From Anaerolinea sp. (GTDB lineage: Bacteria > Chloroflexota > Anaerolineae > Anaerolineales > Anaerolineaceae), in the NCBI GenBank assembly GCA_029975055.1, contig JARKPU010000008.1:1-64000 (forward strand): a DNA stretch of 64,000 nt. The letters are read 5' to 3'. The notes beneath the pieces are model-generated. The model was not told the origin of the DNA. It ran no database searches and worked only from the letters and a program-made list of their open reading frames with translations. Made by a program: the position numbers and the translations under genes. Below are positions 36,413 through 44,539 of this stretch, one piece after another (within the stretch, counting starts at the first letter, position 1; every line of letters begins with the position of its first letter).

Positions 36413-37360
36413 TTAGTGGGGGCCGCGGCCTTTGAAATAGAACAGGCCGGCTCCCCATATCAAATCAAAGAGTAACACCAGCAGCCGGTTGACGATCACA
36501 ATGATCACGGCGAAGGAAGACGGGATATACGCCGAAAGCAGCAGGCTGACGCCCACCTCCGTGAAGCCCAGGTTCGAGGGCAGGAAGAAGACAACCAGCG
36601 AAAGCGCAGCCACCAGCGAGTGAATCCCAATGATGGCATAGAGCAGTTGAAACGGTAGTTCAATGAAAAGGCTCGCCACCAGGAAGAGCATCGTGCCGCC
36701 CACCAGCCGGGTGAGGATATAAACCCCCGTCCACTTTAACAGGTCAGTCACCCTGACGGTCTGGTTCAGCTCACCGGCCCAGGAGAAGAAACGCTTTTGA
36801 ACGCCCGGTACAAACAGGAACAGGCATGCTCCCAGGATGCCAGCCAGCCCCCAGACCTTGAGCGAATCCTCAAGGATGGTTTTGATCGAGAACAGGAGCG
36901 AGATCAGCACCGTGGATATTCCAAAGACAGCCAGTTCAATTCCACTGGCCAGAGAAACCAATCGCGGCGAAGCCCCCAGCTCGCTGTTGTAAGACTGAGT
37001 CCGCCAGGCGATGTACCACACCGTGCCGGGGATGCGCTTCATCAAGTTGGAAATGCTGTAATTCCTAAAATGCACCAGGAAGCTTGCCTGGATGCCCAGC
37101 GCTTCCAAAATGCGGGCCCAAACGTACGAAACCAGGACGAGGTTCAACGTGTACAGGCCAAAGATCGGGATGAAATAGATCCAATGGATCTTCCAGTCGT
37201 AGGAAAGTAAAATTTCGCGCTGAGAATAAACCAGGTATCCGAGGATGGCGGTTGAAGACAACAGCGCCAATACCGTCAGGATGGTTCTCAACTTTTTCGA
37301 TGAGAAAACCCGGCGAATGAACTGCTTAATTTGCTGCAAGAGGCTGCTTGGCTGCGACAA
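36413..37360 (-). CDS. Lysylphosphatidylglycerol synthase-type transmembrane protein (flippase-like)
   Basis: Polytopic membrane protein of 315 residues with about eight membrane segments, of the UPF0104/LPG synthase TM family. Recognisable motifs are RNYSISNLMKRIPGTVWYIA and VFFLPSNLGFTEVGVSLLL near the end. In several glycan clusters such proteins accompany glycosyltransferases and may move lipid-linked substrates or modify lipids; here the role is inferred from context. Its start overlaps the end of the upstream methyltransferase by 35 bp, so it belongs to the same minus-strand operon (39182 to 36413). Confidence 0.8.
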   Translation of the reverse strand: MSQPSSLLQQIKQFIRRVFSSKKLRTILTVLALLSSTAILGYLVYSQREILLSYDWKIHWIYFIPIFGLYTLNLVLVSYVWARILEALGIQASFLVHFRNYSISNLMKRIPGTVWYIAWRTQSYNSELGASPRLVSLASGIELAVFGISTVLISLLFSIKTILEDSLKVWGLAGILGACLFLFVPGVQKRFFSWAGELNQTVRVTDLLKWTGVYILTRLVGGTMLFLVASLFIELPFQLLYAIIGIHSLVAALSLVVFFLPSNLGFTEVGVSLLLSAYIPSSFAVIIVIVNRLLVLLFDLIWGAGLFYFKGRGPH

Positions 37361-38267
37361 TGGTAAGAGAAGGCCCTTTCAAGTTGCCGCCCAACAGGGA
37401 GGCAATTGGCGAGAAGATCACCCGCAGCGCCGGGTGGTAGAGCACCCGCGCGGCGCGTTCAATAGCGGCCCTGGAATAGCCCCGGGCGGCCATCCAGAAG
37501 CGTACGTCCAGGACAACCGTCATGTAACTGCCGTATTCCGACCCGGCGTGGAGGATGCGAAAGCCTGCCCGCTCGAGCAGGGGTTTGAGGGTTGCCAGCG
37601 TGAACACATACAGGTGCCTGGGCGTCTCGAACCCGTGCCAGTTCTGCTTAAACAGCCGGTAATCCCAGCTATCCAGGTTGGGGACGCGGAAAACAAGGAT
37701 TCCGTCACCCTTCAGCAGGCGGTGAATTTCGTTCAACGCGCGGGCGGGGTCGTGGAGGTGCTCCAGCACATCCCACAGGGTAATCGCATCGAATTCACCG
37801 CCGGCAAAGATGCTCTCTTCCAGCGTGCCCACGGTCACATCCAGGCCGCGCGAGCGCGCCAGCCCGGCAGCCTCGGCGCTCACTTCCAACCCCTTCAAGA
37901 CCCAGCCGGGTTTGCCGTGCATGTGGAAGAGGAAATTCCCGGTCGCGCAGCCGACATCCAGCAGCGTCCCGCCAGGTTTATATCGCAGCACGGTCTTCCA
38001 GCGCTTATTGAAACCGAAGTCGATCAACCTGCGCTTCAACCACGAGGTTTGCCGCCCCGATTCGACGACCTGGTAGCACTCATATTCCGACGGGTAATAA
38101 CGGCCGATCTCGTCGCTCGTCAGGCGCGGGTTTTGATAAACCAGCCCGCAGCGCCGGCACTGCACATAATCGAAACGGCGGTCGTCTATCCTGAAATGCA
38201 GGTCTTGGAGCGTATAAAGCAGGCGGTAATCGTCACTTCCGCACAGGTTGCAGCGCGTCGTTTCCAT
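37326..38267 (-). CDS. SAM-dependent methyltransferase with N-terminal zinc ribbon
   Basis: 313 residues. The N-terminal part has two Cys pairs (CNLCGSDDY, CRRCGLVYQNPR), a layout common in sugar or polyketide methyltransferases of polysaccharide clusters. Motif I is LLDVGCATGNFLF, followed by GLEVSAEAAGLAR and WDVLEHLHDP. It probably methylates a sugar or lipid carrier group in the adjacent glycan pathway. ATG 38267 is used; a TTG lies 3 bp upstream. It is 6 bp downstream of the glycosyltransferase stop and overlaps the flippase gene by 35 bp. Confidence 0.85.
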   Translation of the reverse strand: METTRCNLCGSDDYRLLYTLQDLHFRIDDRRFDYVQCRRCGLVYQNPRLTSDEIGRYYPSEYECYQVVESGRQTSWLKRRLIDFGFNKRWKTVLRYKPGGTLLDVGCATGNFLFHMHGKPGWVLKGLEVSAEAAGLARSRGLDVTVGTLEESIFAGGEFDAITLWDVLEHLHDPARALNEIHRLLKGDGILVFRVPNLDSWDYRLFKQNWHGFETPRHLYVFTLATLKPLLERAGFRILHAGSEYGSYMTVVLDVRFWMAARGYSRAAIERAARVLYHPALRVIFSPIASLLGGNLKGPSLTIVAAKQPLAAN

Positions 38268-38273
38268 CAAGGC

Positions 38274-39182
38274 TCAACCCACATCGCGTACCTGCCTGCC
38301 GAACCACCCCTCGAACCAGCCTCTGCACAGCGGCCCCAGCAGGTCGAACTGACGTTTGAACAGGTCTGCCGCCGCCAGGGATGTGCAGCGCAGGATAGTG
38401 AAGAAGAACATGACCACCAGGCTCAGCCCGGCGGCATAGCGGCGATAAAAACGGATCTGGTTACGCACGCGCAGATAGCGGGTGCGGGGTTTTTGCTTGC
38501 CCATAATCGTGGAGATCTTGTGCCACATCCTGGCCCCCGGCACGCCCAGCGCCTTGAAGCCCGCCCGCCTGGCCCGCCAGATGAAATCCACCTCTTCGGC
38601 GTAGATGATCGACCAGTCGTCGAAGTTCCCGATGCGCTCGAAGACGGCCCGGCTCACCAGCATGCCGCAGCCATGCACAAAATCCACCGGCACCGTCTCA
38701 GGCAGGTTGCCCCGGTCGATCTTCCCACGGTAGGGGTTGCGGGTGATCAACGTCCCTGGAATGAGCGTATCGCCCAGGTACCAGATCTTCGTCGGCTCGC
38801 TGTAGTAAAGGATGAGAGGGCCAAACAAGGCCGCCTCGGGATGCGCTTCGACGGCGGCCCCAAGGCGCTCAAAGAAGCTCTCATCGACCACCGTATCGTT
38901 GTTCATCAAGAAGAACCACCCGGCCCCGGCTTCTAACCCCTTCTTGATCCCAAGATTCAACCCGGCGGCGTATCCGCGGTTTTCTACCGCATCGATAAGA
39001 ACCAGGTCCGCGCCGAATTGCTCGCGCAGGTAAGCCAGCGAGCCATCGGTGGAGCCGTTATCCACCACGATCACCCTCTTCAGCTCGATGCCGGCGCGAA
39101 CCAGCGACCGGATGCAATCGGCAGTATCCATCTTCAGGTTCAAGTTGACGATGACGGCTACGCAGGTGTCGATAAAAGCCAT
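38274..39182 (-). CDS. Family 2 glycosyltransferase (rhamnosyltransferase-like)
   Basis: Cytoplasmic, membrane-associated glycosyltransferase of 302 residues, GT-A fold. VAVIVNLNLKMDTADCIRSL at the start, the nucleotide-binding VIVVDNGSTDGSLAYL, the metal-binding region FFLMNNDTVVDESFF and the acceptor-region EEVDFIWRARRAGF match the WcaA/rhamnosyltransferase type. A C-terminal hydrophobic stretch (YAAGLSLVVMFFFTILR) may anchor it. It probably adds a sugar to a lipid-linked chain. First gene of the minus-strand unit 39182-36413. Confidence 0.88.
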   Translation of the reverse strand: MAFIDTCVAVIVNLNLKMDTADCIRSLVRAGIELKRVIVVDNGSTDGSLAYLREQFGADLVLIDAVENRGYAAGLNLGIKKGLEAGAGWFFLMNNDTVVDESFFERLGAAVEAHPEAALFGPLILYYSEPTKIWYLGDTLIPGTLITRNPYRGKIDRGNLPETVPVDFVHGCGMLVSRAVFERIGNFDDWSIIYAEEVDFIWRARRAGFKALGVPGARMWHKISTIMGKQKPRTRYLRVRNQIRFYRRYAAGLSLVVMFFFTILRCTSLAAADLFKRQFDLLGPLCRGWFEGWFGRQVRDVG

Positions 39183-39253
39183 GGGGCAATCCTCAAGGCG
39201 GTTGCACAGGAATCCTCACCGCGCCTGTAGTGTGTTTGGGCAGGACGATCAGC

Positions 39254-39259
39254 TATAAT
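39254..39259 (+). promoter_or_regulatory. Candidate -10 (TATAAT) for the glycosyltransferase at 39366
   Basis: TATAAT about 107 bp upstream of the ATG at 39366, in a divergent gap with the GT2 gene. No good -35 is seen at the right distance. Confidence 0.4.
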
Positions 39260-39365
39260 CAAATTCAGGGTGACCGTCCTACAATTGTAAAATGATCATC
39301 CAGCCTGTCAAGTAGCAATTCTCACGGCTCGACAAAGGTGAGGAGGTTGGTTCTACCACCCAAAA

Positions 39366-40457
39366 ATGCCCATGAACAACGATAAGCCGAAAATCCTCTT
39401 TCTATGCGGGCGAGAATTGAACTATACGCGCAACAAGGTCATCCATCTGGCCCTTGAGCGCGTCTCAACGCTGACCACAATCGCCGAGACCGGCAGCCAG
39501 GGCTCCACCACTCTGCGCAGCCTGCGCATTTGCGCCCGCGCAGCGAAGGAACTGGCCACTGCAAAGTATGATTACATCTACATCGGCTTCTACGGGTACC
39601 TGATCTTCCTTTTCATCAAACTGATCTCGCGCACACCCGTGATCTTCGACCCGTTTATCTCGAACCTGGACACCCTGATCTACGACCGGAAAATCGCCGG
39701 CCCCCGCTCCGTGCTTGCCAAGCTGGCCTTTTGGCTAGACCGGTCCACCACCAGCCGGGCGCTGGTCAACCTGCTGGACACCCACGCCCACATCGGCTAC
39801 TTCAACCGGCAGTTCGGCGTGCCGGAAGCGAAGTTTTGCCGCGTTTTTGTGAGCTGCGAGGACGATCTGTTTTACCCGCGCCCAGAAGTCGAGCCGCGAG
39901 ACGAGGTGCTATTTTACGGCTCATTCTTACCCATCCATGGCATCGATGTCATCCTGCATGCGGCGCGCATCGTTGCCGCGCGGGGCAGCCGCCTGGCGTT
40001 CCGCATCATCGGGAGCGGGCAGGAACACAGGCGCATCACTGCACTGGCCGCTGAACTGCAATTAAACAACGTCATCTTCCAGCCGGCCATCCCCCTGGCC
40101 GAACTTCCGCCCATCATTGCCCGCTCGAAGATTTGCCTTGGCGGCCATTTTGGCGCTTCCGAAAAGGCGCGCCGCGTTATCGCCGGGAAGACCTATCAAT
40201 GCATCGCGATGGGCAGGCCCACCATCGTGGGAAATAATCCGGCGAACGCCGAACTGTTCGCGCATGGGCAAGACGCCTGGTTTTGCCCGATGAACTCGCC
40301 CGAGGATTTAGCCGAGAGTATTCTGCTTCTGGATGCCGACCCGCAGCTGCGCAAGGCGCTGGGTGAAGGCGCATACCGGACCTTCACCGAAAAAGCCAGC
40401 CCGCGGGTCATCCGAGAAGAACTGGCCGAATTGCTGAGCCGGCTCCCCCGCGATTAA
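39366..40457 (+). CDS. Glycosyltransferase, GT4-like
   Basis: GT-B-fold transferase of 363 residues, the only plus-strand gene of the cluster. PKILFLCGRELNYTRNKV opens the acceptor domain; the C-terminal donor domain has VLFYGSFLPIHGIDVILHAAR, FQPAIPLAELPPIIARSKICLGG and MGRPTIVGNNPANAELF, where family 4 enzymes bind the nucleotide sugar. Sugar specificity is unknown. The ATG at 39366 is used; a second ATG lies 6 bp on. It is divergent from the GT2 gene. Confidence 0.82.
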   Translation: MPMNNDKPKILFLCGRELNYTRNKVIHLALERVSTLTTIAETGSQGSTTLRSLRICARAAKELATAKYDYIYIGFYGYLIFLFIKLISRTPVIFDPFISNLDTLIYDRKIAGPRSVLAKLAFWLDRSTTSRALVNLLDTHAHIGYFNRQFGVPEAKFCRVFVSCEDDLFYPRPEVEPRDEVLFYGSFLPIHGIDVILHAARIVAARGSRLAFRIIGSGQEHRRITALAAELQLNNVIFQPAIPLAELPPIIARSKICLGGHFGASEKARRVIAGKTYQCIAMGRPTIVGNNPANAELFAHGQDAWFCPMNSPEDLAESILLLDADPQLRKALGEGAYRTFTEKASPRVIREELAELLSRLPRD

Positions 40458-40502
40458 TCCGGGCGTGTACCTGTTCGGGTGTTCATGGTGAGCTTGCCCC
40501 AC

Positions 40503-41282
40503 CTAAACAAGCAAAGAAGTGCTTTCCGAACCACGAGTATATGGGCCGGCAACACGGATCGGCCCCCGGCAGACGACGGGATTCATGCGGTGGTCATACG
40601 CCACGTTGAGGTCATCCAACACCTGGAAGGCCTCCAGGTGCGGAAAGCCCGGTTGGTCGGCCCCCACCACGCTTTGGAAATAGCGTCTGATGAAAGCATA
40701 CAGCGCGGGATAGCTGTACTCGATCTTGTGCGCGGGCCAGGGAGGCTCCGTCTGCACCTTCTCGTGCCCGCATGGTGTGGAGAGCAGTAAAATGCCTTCG
40801 TCGTTCAGGTGCACGACGATATTCTCCATGGCCAGCTCGCGGTGCTCGATGTGCTCCAATGTGTCGAAACTTACCACGCAGTCGTAACGTCCAGAACCCA
40901 GGGTTTCAGGCCATTCGACCAGGCTGCCAAAACGAAACGCCAGATTGGGTAACTGATACTGGCGGGCTGCCTTGCGGATCGATGCCTGGTCATAATCCGC
41001 TCCCAGGATACGGACATGGGGCAAAGCACTTGCCAGGATGAAGCTGCCGTACCCCGCACCGCAGCCGATATCCAGCACCGAGCGCACACCGGCCTCTTGT
41101 TTTAATACATCAATGGCCCAGTAATAGCGCGTCAGGTGGTGCAGGGCAGTTTTGTTGCGGTCGGCAATATACGGCTCAAGCCGCAGTCCTTTTAGGGGGA
41201 CAAAATGCTCATTTGCCACATACGGGTTCTTCAGCCGCGTCAGCAAGCTCAGGAGCCACCGGGGGATTTTCCTGTGCAGCAT
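40503..41282 (-). CDS. SAM-dependent methyltransferase
   Basis: Soluble methyltransferase of 259 residues. Motif I VRSVLDIGCGAGYGSFILA, the ribose-binding GADYDQASIRKA and YDCVVSFDTLEHIEH are clear; the N-terminus is a helical, basic segment (HRKIPRWLLSLLTRLK). Similar enzymes act on polysaccharide or O-antigen building blocks. It starts 2 bp after the end of the GT4 gene (41285) on the same strand, so it is probably transcribed with it. Confidence 0.82.
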   Translation of the reverse strand: MLHRKIPRWLLSLLTRLKNPYVANEHFVPLKGLRLEPYIADRNKTALHHLTRYYWAIDVLKQEAGVRSVLDIGCGAGYGSFILASALPHVRILGADYDQASIRKAARQYQLPNLAFRFGSLVEWPETLGSGRYDCVVSFDTLEHIEHRELAMENIVVHLNDEGILLLSTPCGHEKVQTEPPWPAHKIEYSYPALYAFIRRYFQSVVGADQPGFPHLEAFQVLDDLNVAYDHRMNPVVCRGPIRVAGPYTRGSESTSLLV

Positions 41283-41284
41283 GC

Positions 41285-42463
41285 CTACCTCGCCGTTTTG
41301 GATGAACGCACCGCCGCATAGACTTCGTACGTGCGCGCCATCATAGTATGAAGATCAAAGCGCCCCAAGTTCTCAAAGCCGCCCTGCACGAGCGCCGATG
41401 CCAGCTCGGGACTGCTCAAGGCGCGCACCAGCGCATCGGCCAGCCGGGCCGGGTTATCCGGGGGGACTAAAAGCCCGTTCACCCCATCGGTGATGATCTC
41501 AGGGATGCCGCCCGCATCGCTGCCGATCACCGGCAGGCCGGCAGCCATCGCCTCCAGCAGCGCCACGCCCAGGGCTTCGGTGAGCGAGGGCAGCACAAAG
41601 ACATCTGCACCGGCATACAACTCCAGCAGTTCAGCCTGAGACTTCCACCCCAGGAACTGGAAGTTCCCCTCAACGCCTTCCTCGCAGCACAGCTTCCTCA
41701 TAGCGGGGATGGCCTTATCTTCGCCAACCACCAGGAATTGAACCCCGGGCAGGGCGCGCGCCACCTGCGGCGCGGCTTTGATCAACGTGGGCAAACCTTT
41801 ACGCTGCATGTTGGTACCCACAAACAGAACGCGTTTTGGCCCCGCCGCTCTTTTCCCGCTCCGCGCGGCCATTTCGCGGCGCCAATAGGCTGCATCCACG
41901 GATTTGTAGCAGACAAACACCTTTTCTGCGGGCAGCCGGTAGGCCGCCTGGATCATTTGGGCGGTGAAGCGGCTGTTCGCCAGGATGGCATCCAGCCGGT
42001 GATAGACCAGGCCTTCCAACCGGCGGGTGACGACATAATAGGCCCAACGTTGCAGCCAATCGGTGTAATGGCGGCGATAGTAACCTGGCGAGAATAACTC
42101 GGCGGCATACGTGTCGTTGACATTCCCAACCAGACCGGCCCGCGTGCGAGTAAAGAGCGCCTCGCGCGCATCGGTGAAGTGAACCAGGTCTACCTGGCGA
42201 GCAGCCTCCAGGTTTTTGAGCGCCAGCCCAAATGAATAGCTTAAGGAGATCCAACGCGCCTGTGTGCGCGCAAACGCCGGTTCGGGAACCGGCACAAACT
42301 CATAGGGCAGGTTTCCGGCAGGGCGCTGGCTGGGCGGGGCGATGACCGTCACCTGATGCCCGTCCTGCACAAGAGAATGGATCAGGTTTCGGGCATGCAG
42401 CCCTGGGCCGGAGAATATTCTGCCCACCTGCTGTGTGACGACGACAATATGCAAAGGCGGCAT
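41285..42463 (-). CDS. Glycosyltransferase family 4
   Basis: GT-B glycosyltransferase of about 392 residues. HIVVVTQQVGRIFSGPGLHARNL opens the acceptor domain; the donor domain has RVLFVGTNMQRKGLPTLIKA, FLGWKSQAELLELYAGADVF and the typical PSLTEALGVALLEAMAAGLPVIGSDAGGIPEI with the E-x7-E motif. It probably transfers a hexose in extracellular polymer assembly. ATG 42463 is preferred to the TTG at 42487, which overlaps the preceding stop. It lies between the GT2 gene and the methyltransferase gene in one minus-strand unit (43467 to 40503). Confidence 0.9.
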   Translation of the reverse strand: MPPLHIVVVTQQVGRIFSGPGLHARNLIHSLVQDGHQVTVIAPPSQRPAGNLPYEFVPVPEPAFARTQARWISLSYSFGLALKNLEAARQVDLVHFTDAREALFTRTRAGLVGNVNDTYAAELFSPGYYRRHYTDWLQRWAYYVVTRRLEGLVYHRLDAILANSRFTAQMIQAAYRLPAEKVFVCYKSVDAAYWRREMAARSGKRAAGPKRVLFVGTNMQRKGLPTLIKAAPQVARALPGVQFLVVGEDKAIPAMRKLCCEEGVEGNFQFLGWKSQAELLELYAGADVFVLPSLTEALGVALLEAMAAGLPVIGSDAGGIPEIITDGVNGLLVPPDNPARLADALVRALSSPELASALVQGGFENLGRFDLHTMMARTYEVYAAVRSSKTAR

Positions 42464-42483
42464 AACTTCTGTGAAACCGGCGC

Positions 42484-43467
42484 TCAATCGCCCATCTTCT
42501 CCTGGACGGGGTTTTCCTCAACCTCCGGGCTCTGGTCCGCCTTCCGCACCCGGTAGAGCACTTCCTCCAGGATCTTGCGGTTGAAGGCGATCAAATCCGC
42601 CACCAGGCCGATCATCAGCGTCTGAAAGCCAACAATCGAGAGCACGGCCGCGAGGATCAACGACTGGACCTGCCCGACTTCCTGCCCCAGGATGTAACGC
42701 ACGATGACAAAACGCAGCCCCAGCCCCACGCCGCCCAGCATGAGCAGCCCGCCGATGATGCTGAACACCCGCAGCGGGCGGTACATCGAATAGGAACGCA
42801 GGATGGTGACCGTGGAATTGCGCAAATAATCGCGCAGCGAACGAATCAGGCGCGAAGGCCGCGTGGGCGGGTTGGTGCGGATGGGCACCGAGGCGATGGC
42901 CGTGTGGCTGTTGCCGGCCTGGATGAGCGTCTCGAGCGTGTAGGAATAATCGCTCAGCACCAGGGTGCGCAGCGCCACCTCGCGCGTCAAGGCGCGGAAG
43001 CCGCTGGTGGCATCGGGGATCGGCACGCCCGCCGCCCGCGAAACCACGCGGCTGCCCCACACCTGCAGGCGGCGCTTCACCGGGGCAAAGTACTCCAGGC
43101 TCGCCACCCCGCGGTCGCCCACCACCAGTTCGGCCTCACCGGCGAGAATCGGCGCAATCAGGCGCGCGATATCCTCGGCGTGATACTGATTATCGGCATC
43201 GGTGTTGACGATCACGTCTGCGCCGAGGCGCGCGCAGGCATCCAGCCCGGCGGCAAAGGCGCGCGCCAGCCCCTGGTGATGCCGCAGGCAGATCACATGG
43301 TCGGCTCCCGCCTGGCGGGCGGCCTCGGCGGTGCCATCCTGGCTGCCGTCATCCACCACCAGCACTTCCACGCGCTCCACGCCATCGAACGCGCGCGGAA
43401 GCTGGGCAATGGTGTGGCCAATGACACCGGCTTCGTTGAAACAGGGAATCTGAATAATCAGCTTCAT
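42484..43467 (-). CDS. Family 2 glycosyltransferase, GtrB/dolichol-phosphate mannosyltransferase-like
   Basis: 327 residues. ATG 43467 starts [22 protein letters not shown]2 core: [36 protein letters not shown], the acceptor-region [16 protein letters not shown]. The C-terminal third has two membrane segments ([17 protein letters not shown] and [19 protein letters not shown]), as in GtrB enzymes that charge undecaprenyl phosphate with a sugar. That activity is inferred. It heads the minus-strand group of four genes and is divergent from sodN. Confidence 0.88.
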   Translation of the reverse strand: MKLIIQIPCFNEAGVIGHTIAQLPRAFDGVERVEVLVVDDGSQDGTAEAARQAGADHVICLRHHQGLARAFAAGLDACARLGADVIVNTDADNQYHAEDIARLIAPILAGEAELVVGDRGVASLEYFAPVKRRLQVWGSRVVSRAAGVPIPDATSGFRALTREVALRTLVLSDYSYTLETLIQAGNSHTAIASVPIRTNPPTRPSRLIRSLRDYLRNSTVTILRSYSMYRPLRVFSIIGGLLMLGGVGLGLRFVIVRYILGQEVGQVQSLILAAVLSIVGFQTLMIGLVADLIAFNRKILEEVLYRVRKADQSPEVEENPVQEKMGD

Positions 43468-43544
43468 GTGGGTCACCAAAAAGTATACCATTGGTTGGCG
43501 CTTCACCGGCTCAAGAGCCTGCAAAGGCATGCCGTGCACCCGGC

Positions 43545-43573
43545 TTGACACGCCGCCCCCGCGGGGCTATCAT
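43545..43573 (+). promoter_or_regulatory. Promoter of sodN
   Basis: TTGACA (43545-43550), 17-bp spacer, TATCAT (43568-43573). Start of transcription expected near 43580, about 40 nt before the sodN ATG. One of the best promoters in the window. Confidence 0.7.
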
Positions 43574-43621
43574 CAAATTACTGCCGTCCAATCACCAGCC
43601 ATTTCTTCAAGGAGGAACCCC

Positions 43622-44122
43622 ATGCTTTACCAGATTCTTGAGAAACTGGACCGCGTCTTCGGCTTCAAGCACGCCAAAGCCCACTGCGACATCCCCTGCG
43701 GCATCTACGACCCCCACCTGGCGCAAATCGCCGCCCTCACCGTCATCCGCATGATCGACCTCTCCAACGATCTGATCAAAGGCGGGCAGAAGGAAAACCT
43801 CGAGTTCCACAACACCCTCACACGCTACATTCTGGTCAAAGAAGAGCACGCCGAGCTGTGCAAACGCGAGGTGCGCGTCATCTTTGGCGATTTCATCAAG
43901 AAAGAGCACGTCGATAAATACCCCGAGCTGCCCACATTGATGCATAAGATCATGCAGCTCGGCTCGAAAGCCCGCCAGACCACCAGCCGCGAGACGGCCC
44001 TCGAGCTGCTCGGCGCGGTTAACCGCTTTGCCGAAATCTTCTGGGAGATCAAGGGCATCCCTACCAAGAAGGTCAAAGCCCCCTATAAACCGGAAGAAGA
44101 GATCATCTACCCCGTTCTCTGA
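43622..44122 (+). CDS. sodN: Nickel superoxide dismutase precursor
   Basis: Converts superoxide to oxygen and hydrogen peroxide using a nickel centre. ATG 43622 follows AGGAGGAA. The 166-residue precursor has a 20-residue leader (ending HAKA) before the nickel hook HCDIPCGIYDP (residues 21-31), which must be exposed by proteolysis so that His21 and Cys22/Cys26 bind nickel. The four-helix body (LIKGGQKENLEFHNTLTRY, VKEEHAELCKREVRVIFGD) is typical. The protease that should do this is encoded just downstream. Strong promoter at 43545-43573; a perfect hairpin lies between sodN and sodX. Confidence 0.97.
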   Translation: MLYQILEKLDRVFGFKHAKAHCDIPCGIYDPHLAQIAALTVIRMIDLSNDLIKGGQKENLEFHNTLTRYILVKEEHAELCKREVRVIFGDFIKKEHVDKYPELPTLMHKIMQLGSKARQTTSRETALELLGAVNRFAEIFWEIKGIPTKKVKAPYKPEEEIIYPVL

Positions 44123-44137
44123 GAGAAGCGTTCCCGT

Positions 44138-44175
44138 TTTCCTCGCACCTTGCAGGCCCGCAAGGTGCGAGGAAA
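44138..44175. terminator. 16-bp hairpin between sodN and sodX
   Basis: TTTCCTCGCACCTTGC (44138-44153) pairs perfectly with GCAAGGTGCGAGGAAA (44160-44175), loop AGGCCC. No T-tract. It may reduce read-through so that much more dismutase than maturation protease is made, or protect the sodN message. Confidence 0.65.
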
Positions 44176-44221
44176 CACACCGGCGCTCTGAGCTTAGAAA
44201 ACAACCCGAGACCAGCATCCG

Positions 44222-44530
44222 TTGATCTTTCAGATCTTTAAGGTGCGCGGGGCCAGCCTGGCCCCACAGCTCGAAGATGGGGATTTCGTGGCCGCCTCGC
44301 GCATCCCCATCCTTTTTCGGCGCCTGCGTCCAGGCGACCTGGTGGTGTTCCACAAGCCGCCCTACGGACGGCTGATCAAGCGCGTCGAGCGCATCGGCCC
44401 GGGCGGACAGGTCTTCGTGGCGGGCAGCGGCGCAGGCTCGGTCGATTCGCGCATCTTCGGCCCGCTGGCCGCAAGCGAAGTGAGCGGCATCGTCATCTGG
44501 CAAATCCGGCGCCCGCGCGCGGCGTTATAA
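44222..44530 (+). CDS. sodX: Nickel superoxide dismutase maturation protease
   Basis: A small soluble signal-peptidase-like (S26) serine protease of 102 residues that removes the sodN leader. The catalytic serine is in VRGASLAPQLEDGD (Ser12) and the lysine in GRLIKRVERI (Lys53); GDLVVFHKP is also typical. It has no membrane anchor, as expected for this subfamily. TTG 44222 is used because it leads directly into the conserved N-terminus; no strong ribosome site precedes it. Paired with sodN, separated by a hairpin. Its stop codon overlaps the TATAAT of the next gene. Confidence 0.9.
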   Translation: MIFQIFKVRGASLAPQLEDGDFVAASRIPILFRRLRPGDLVVFHKPPYGRLIKRVERIGPGGQVFVAGSGAGSVDSRIFGPLAASEVSGIVIWQIRRPRAAL

Positions 44531-44531
44531 T
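44526..44531 (+). promoter_or_regulatory. TATAAT for the GH42-like gene, overlapping the sodX stop
   Basis: TATAAT ends 8 nt before the ATG at 44540, which would put the transcription start at or next to the start codon. There is no Shine-Dalgarno sequence, so the message is probably leaderless. Confidence 0.5.
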
Positions 44532-44539
44532 TGCAGCCT

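Noticed and set aside
42464..42487. TTG start for the GT4 gene overlapping the previous stop
   Set aside because: ATG 42463 leads directly into the conserved PPLHIVVV start; the upstream residues look untranslated.
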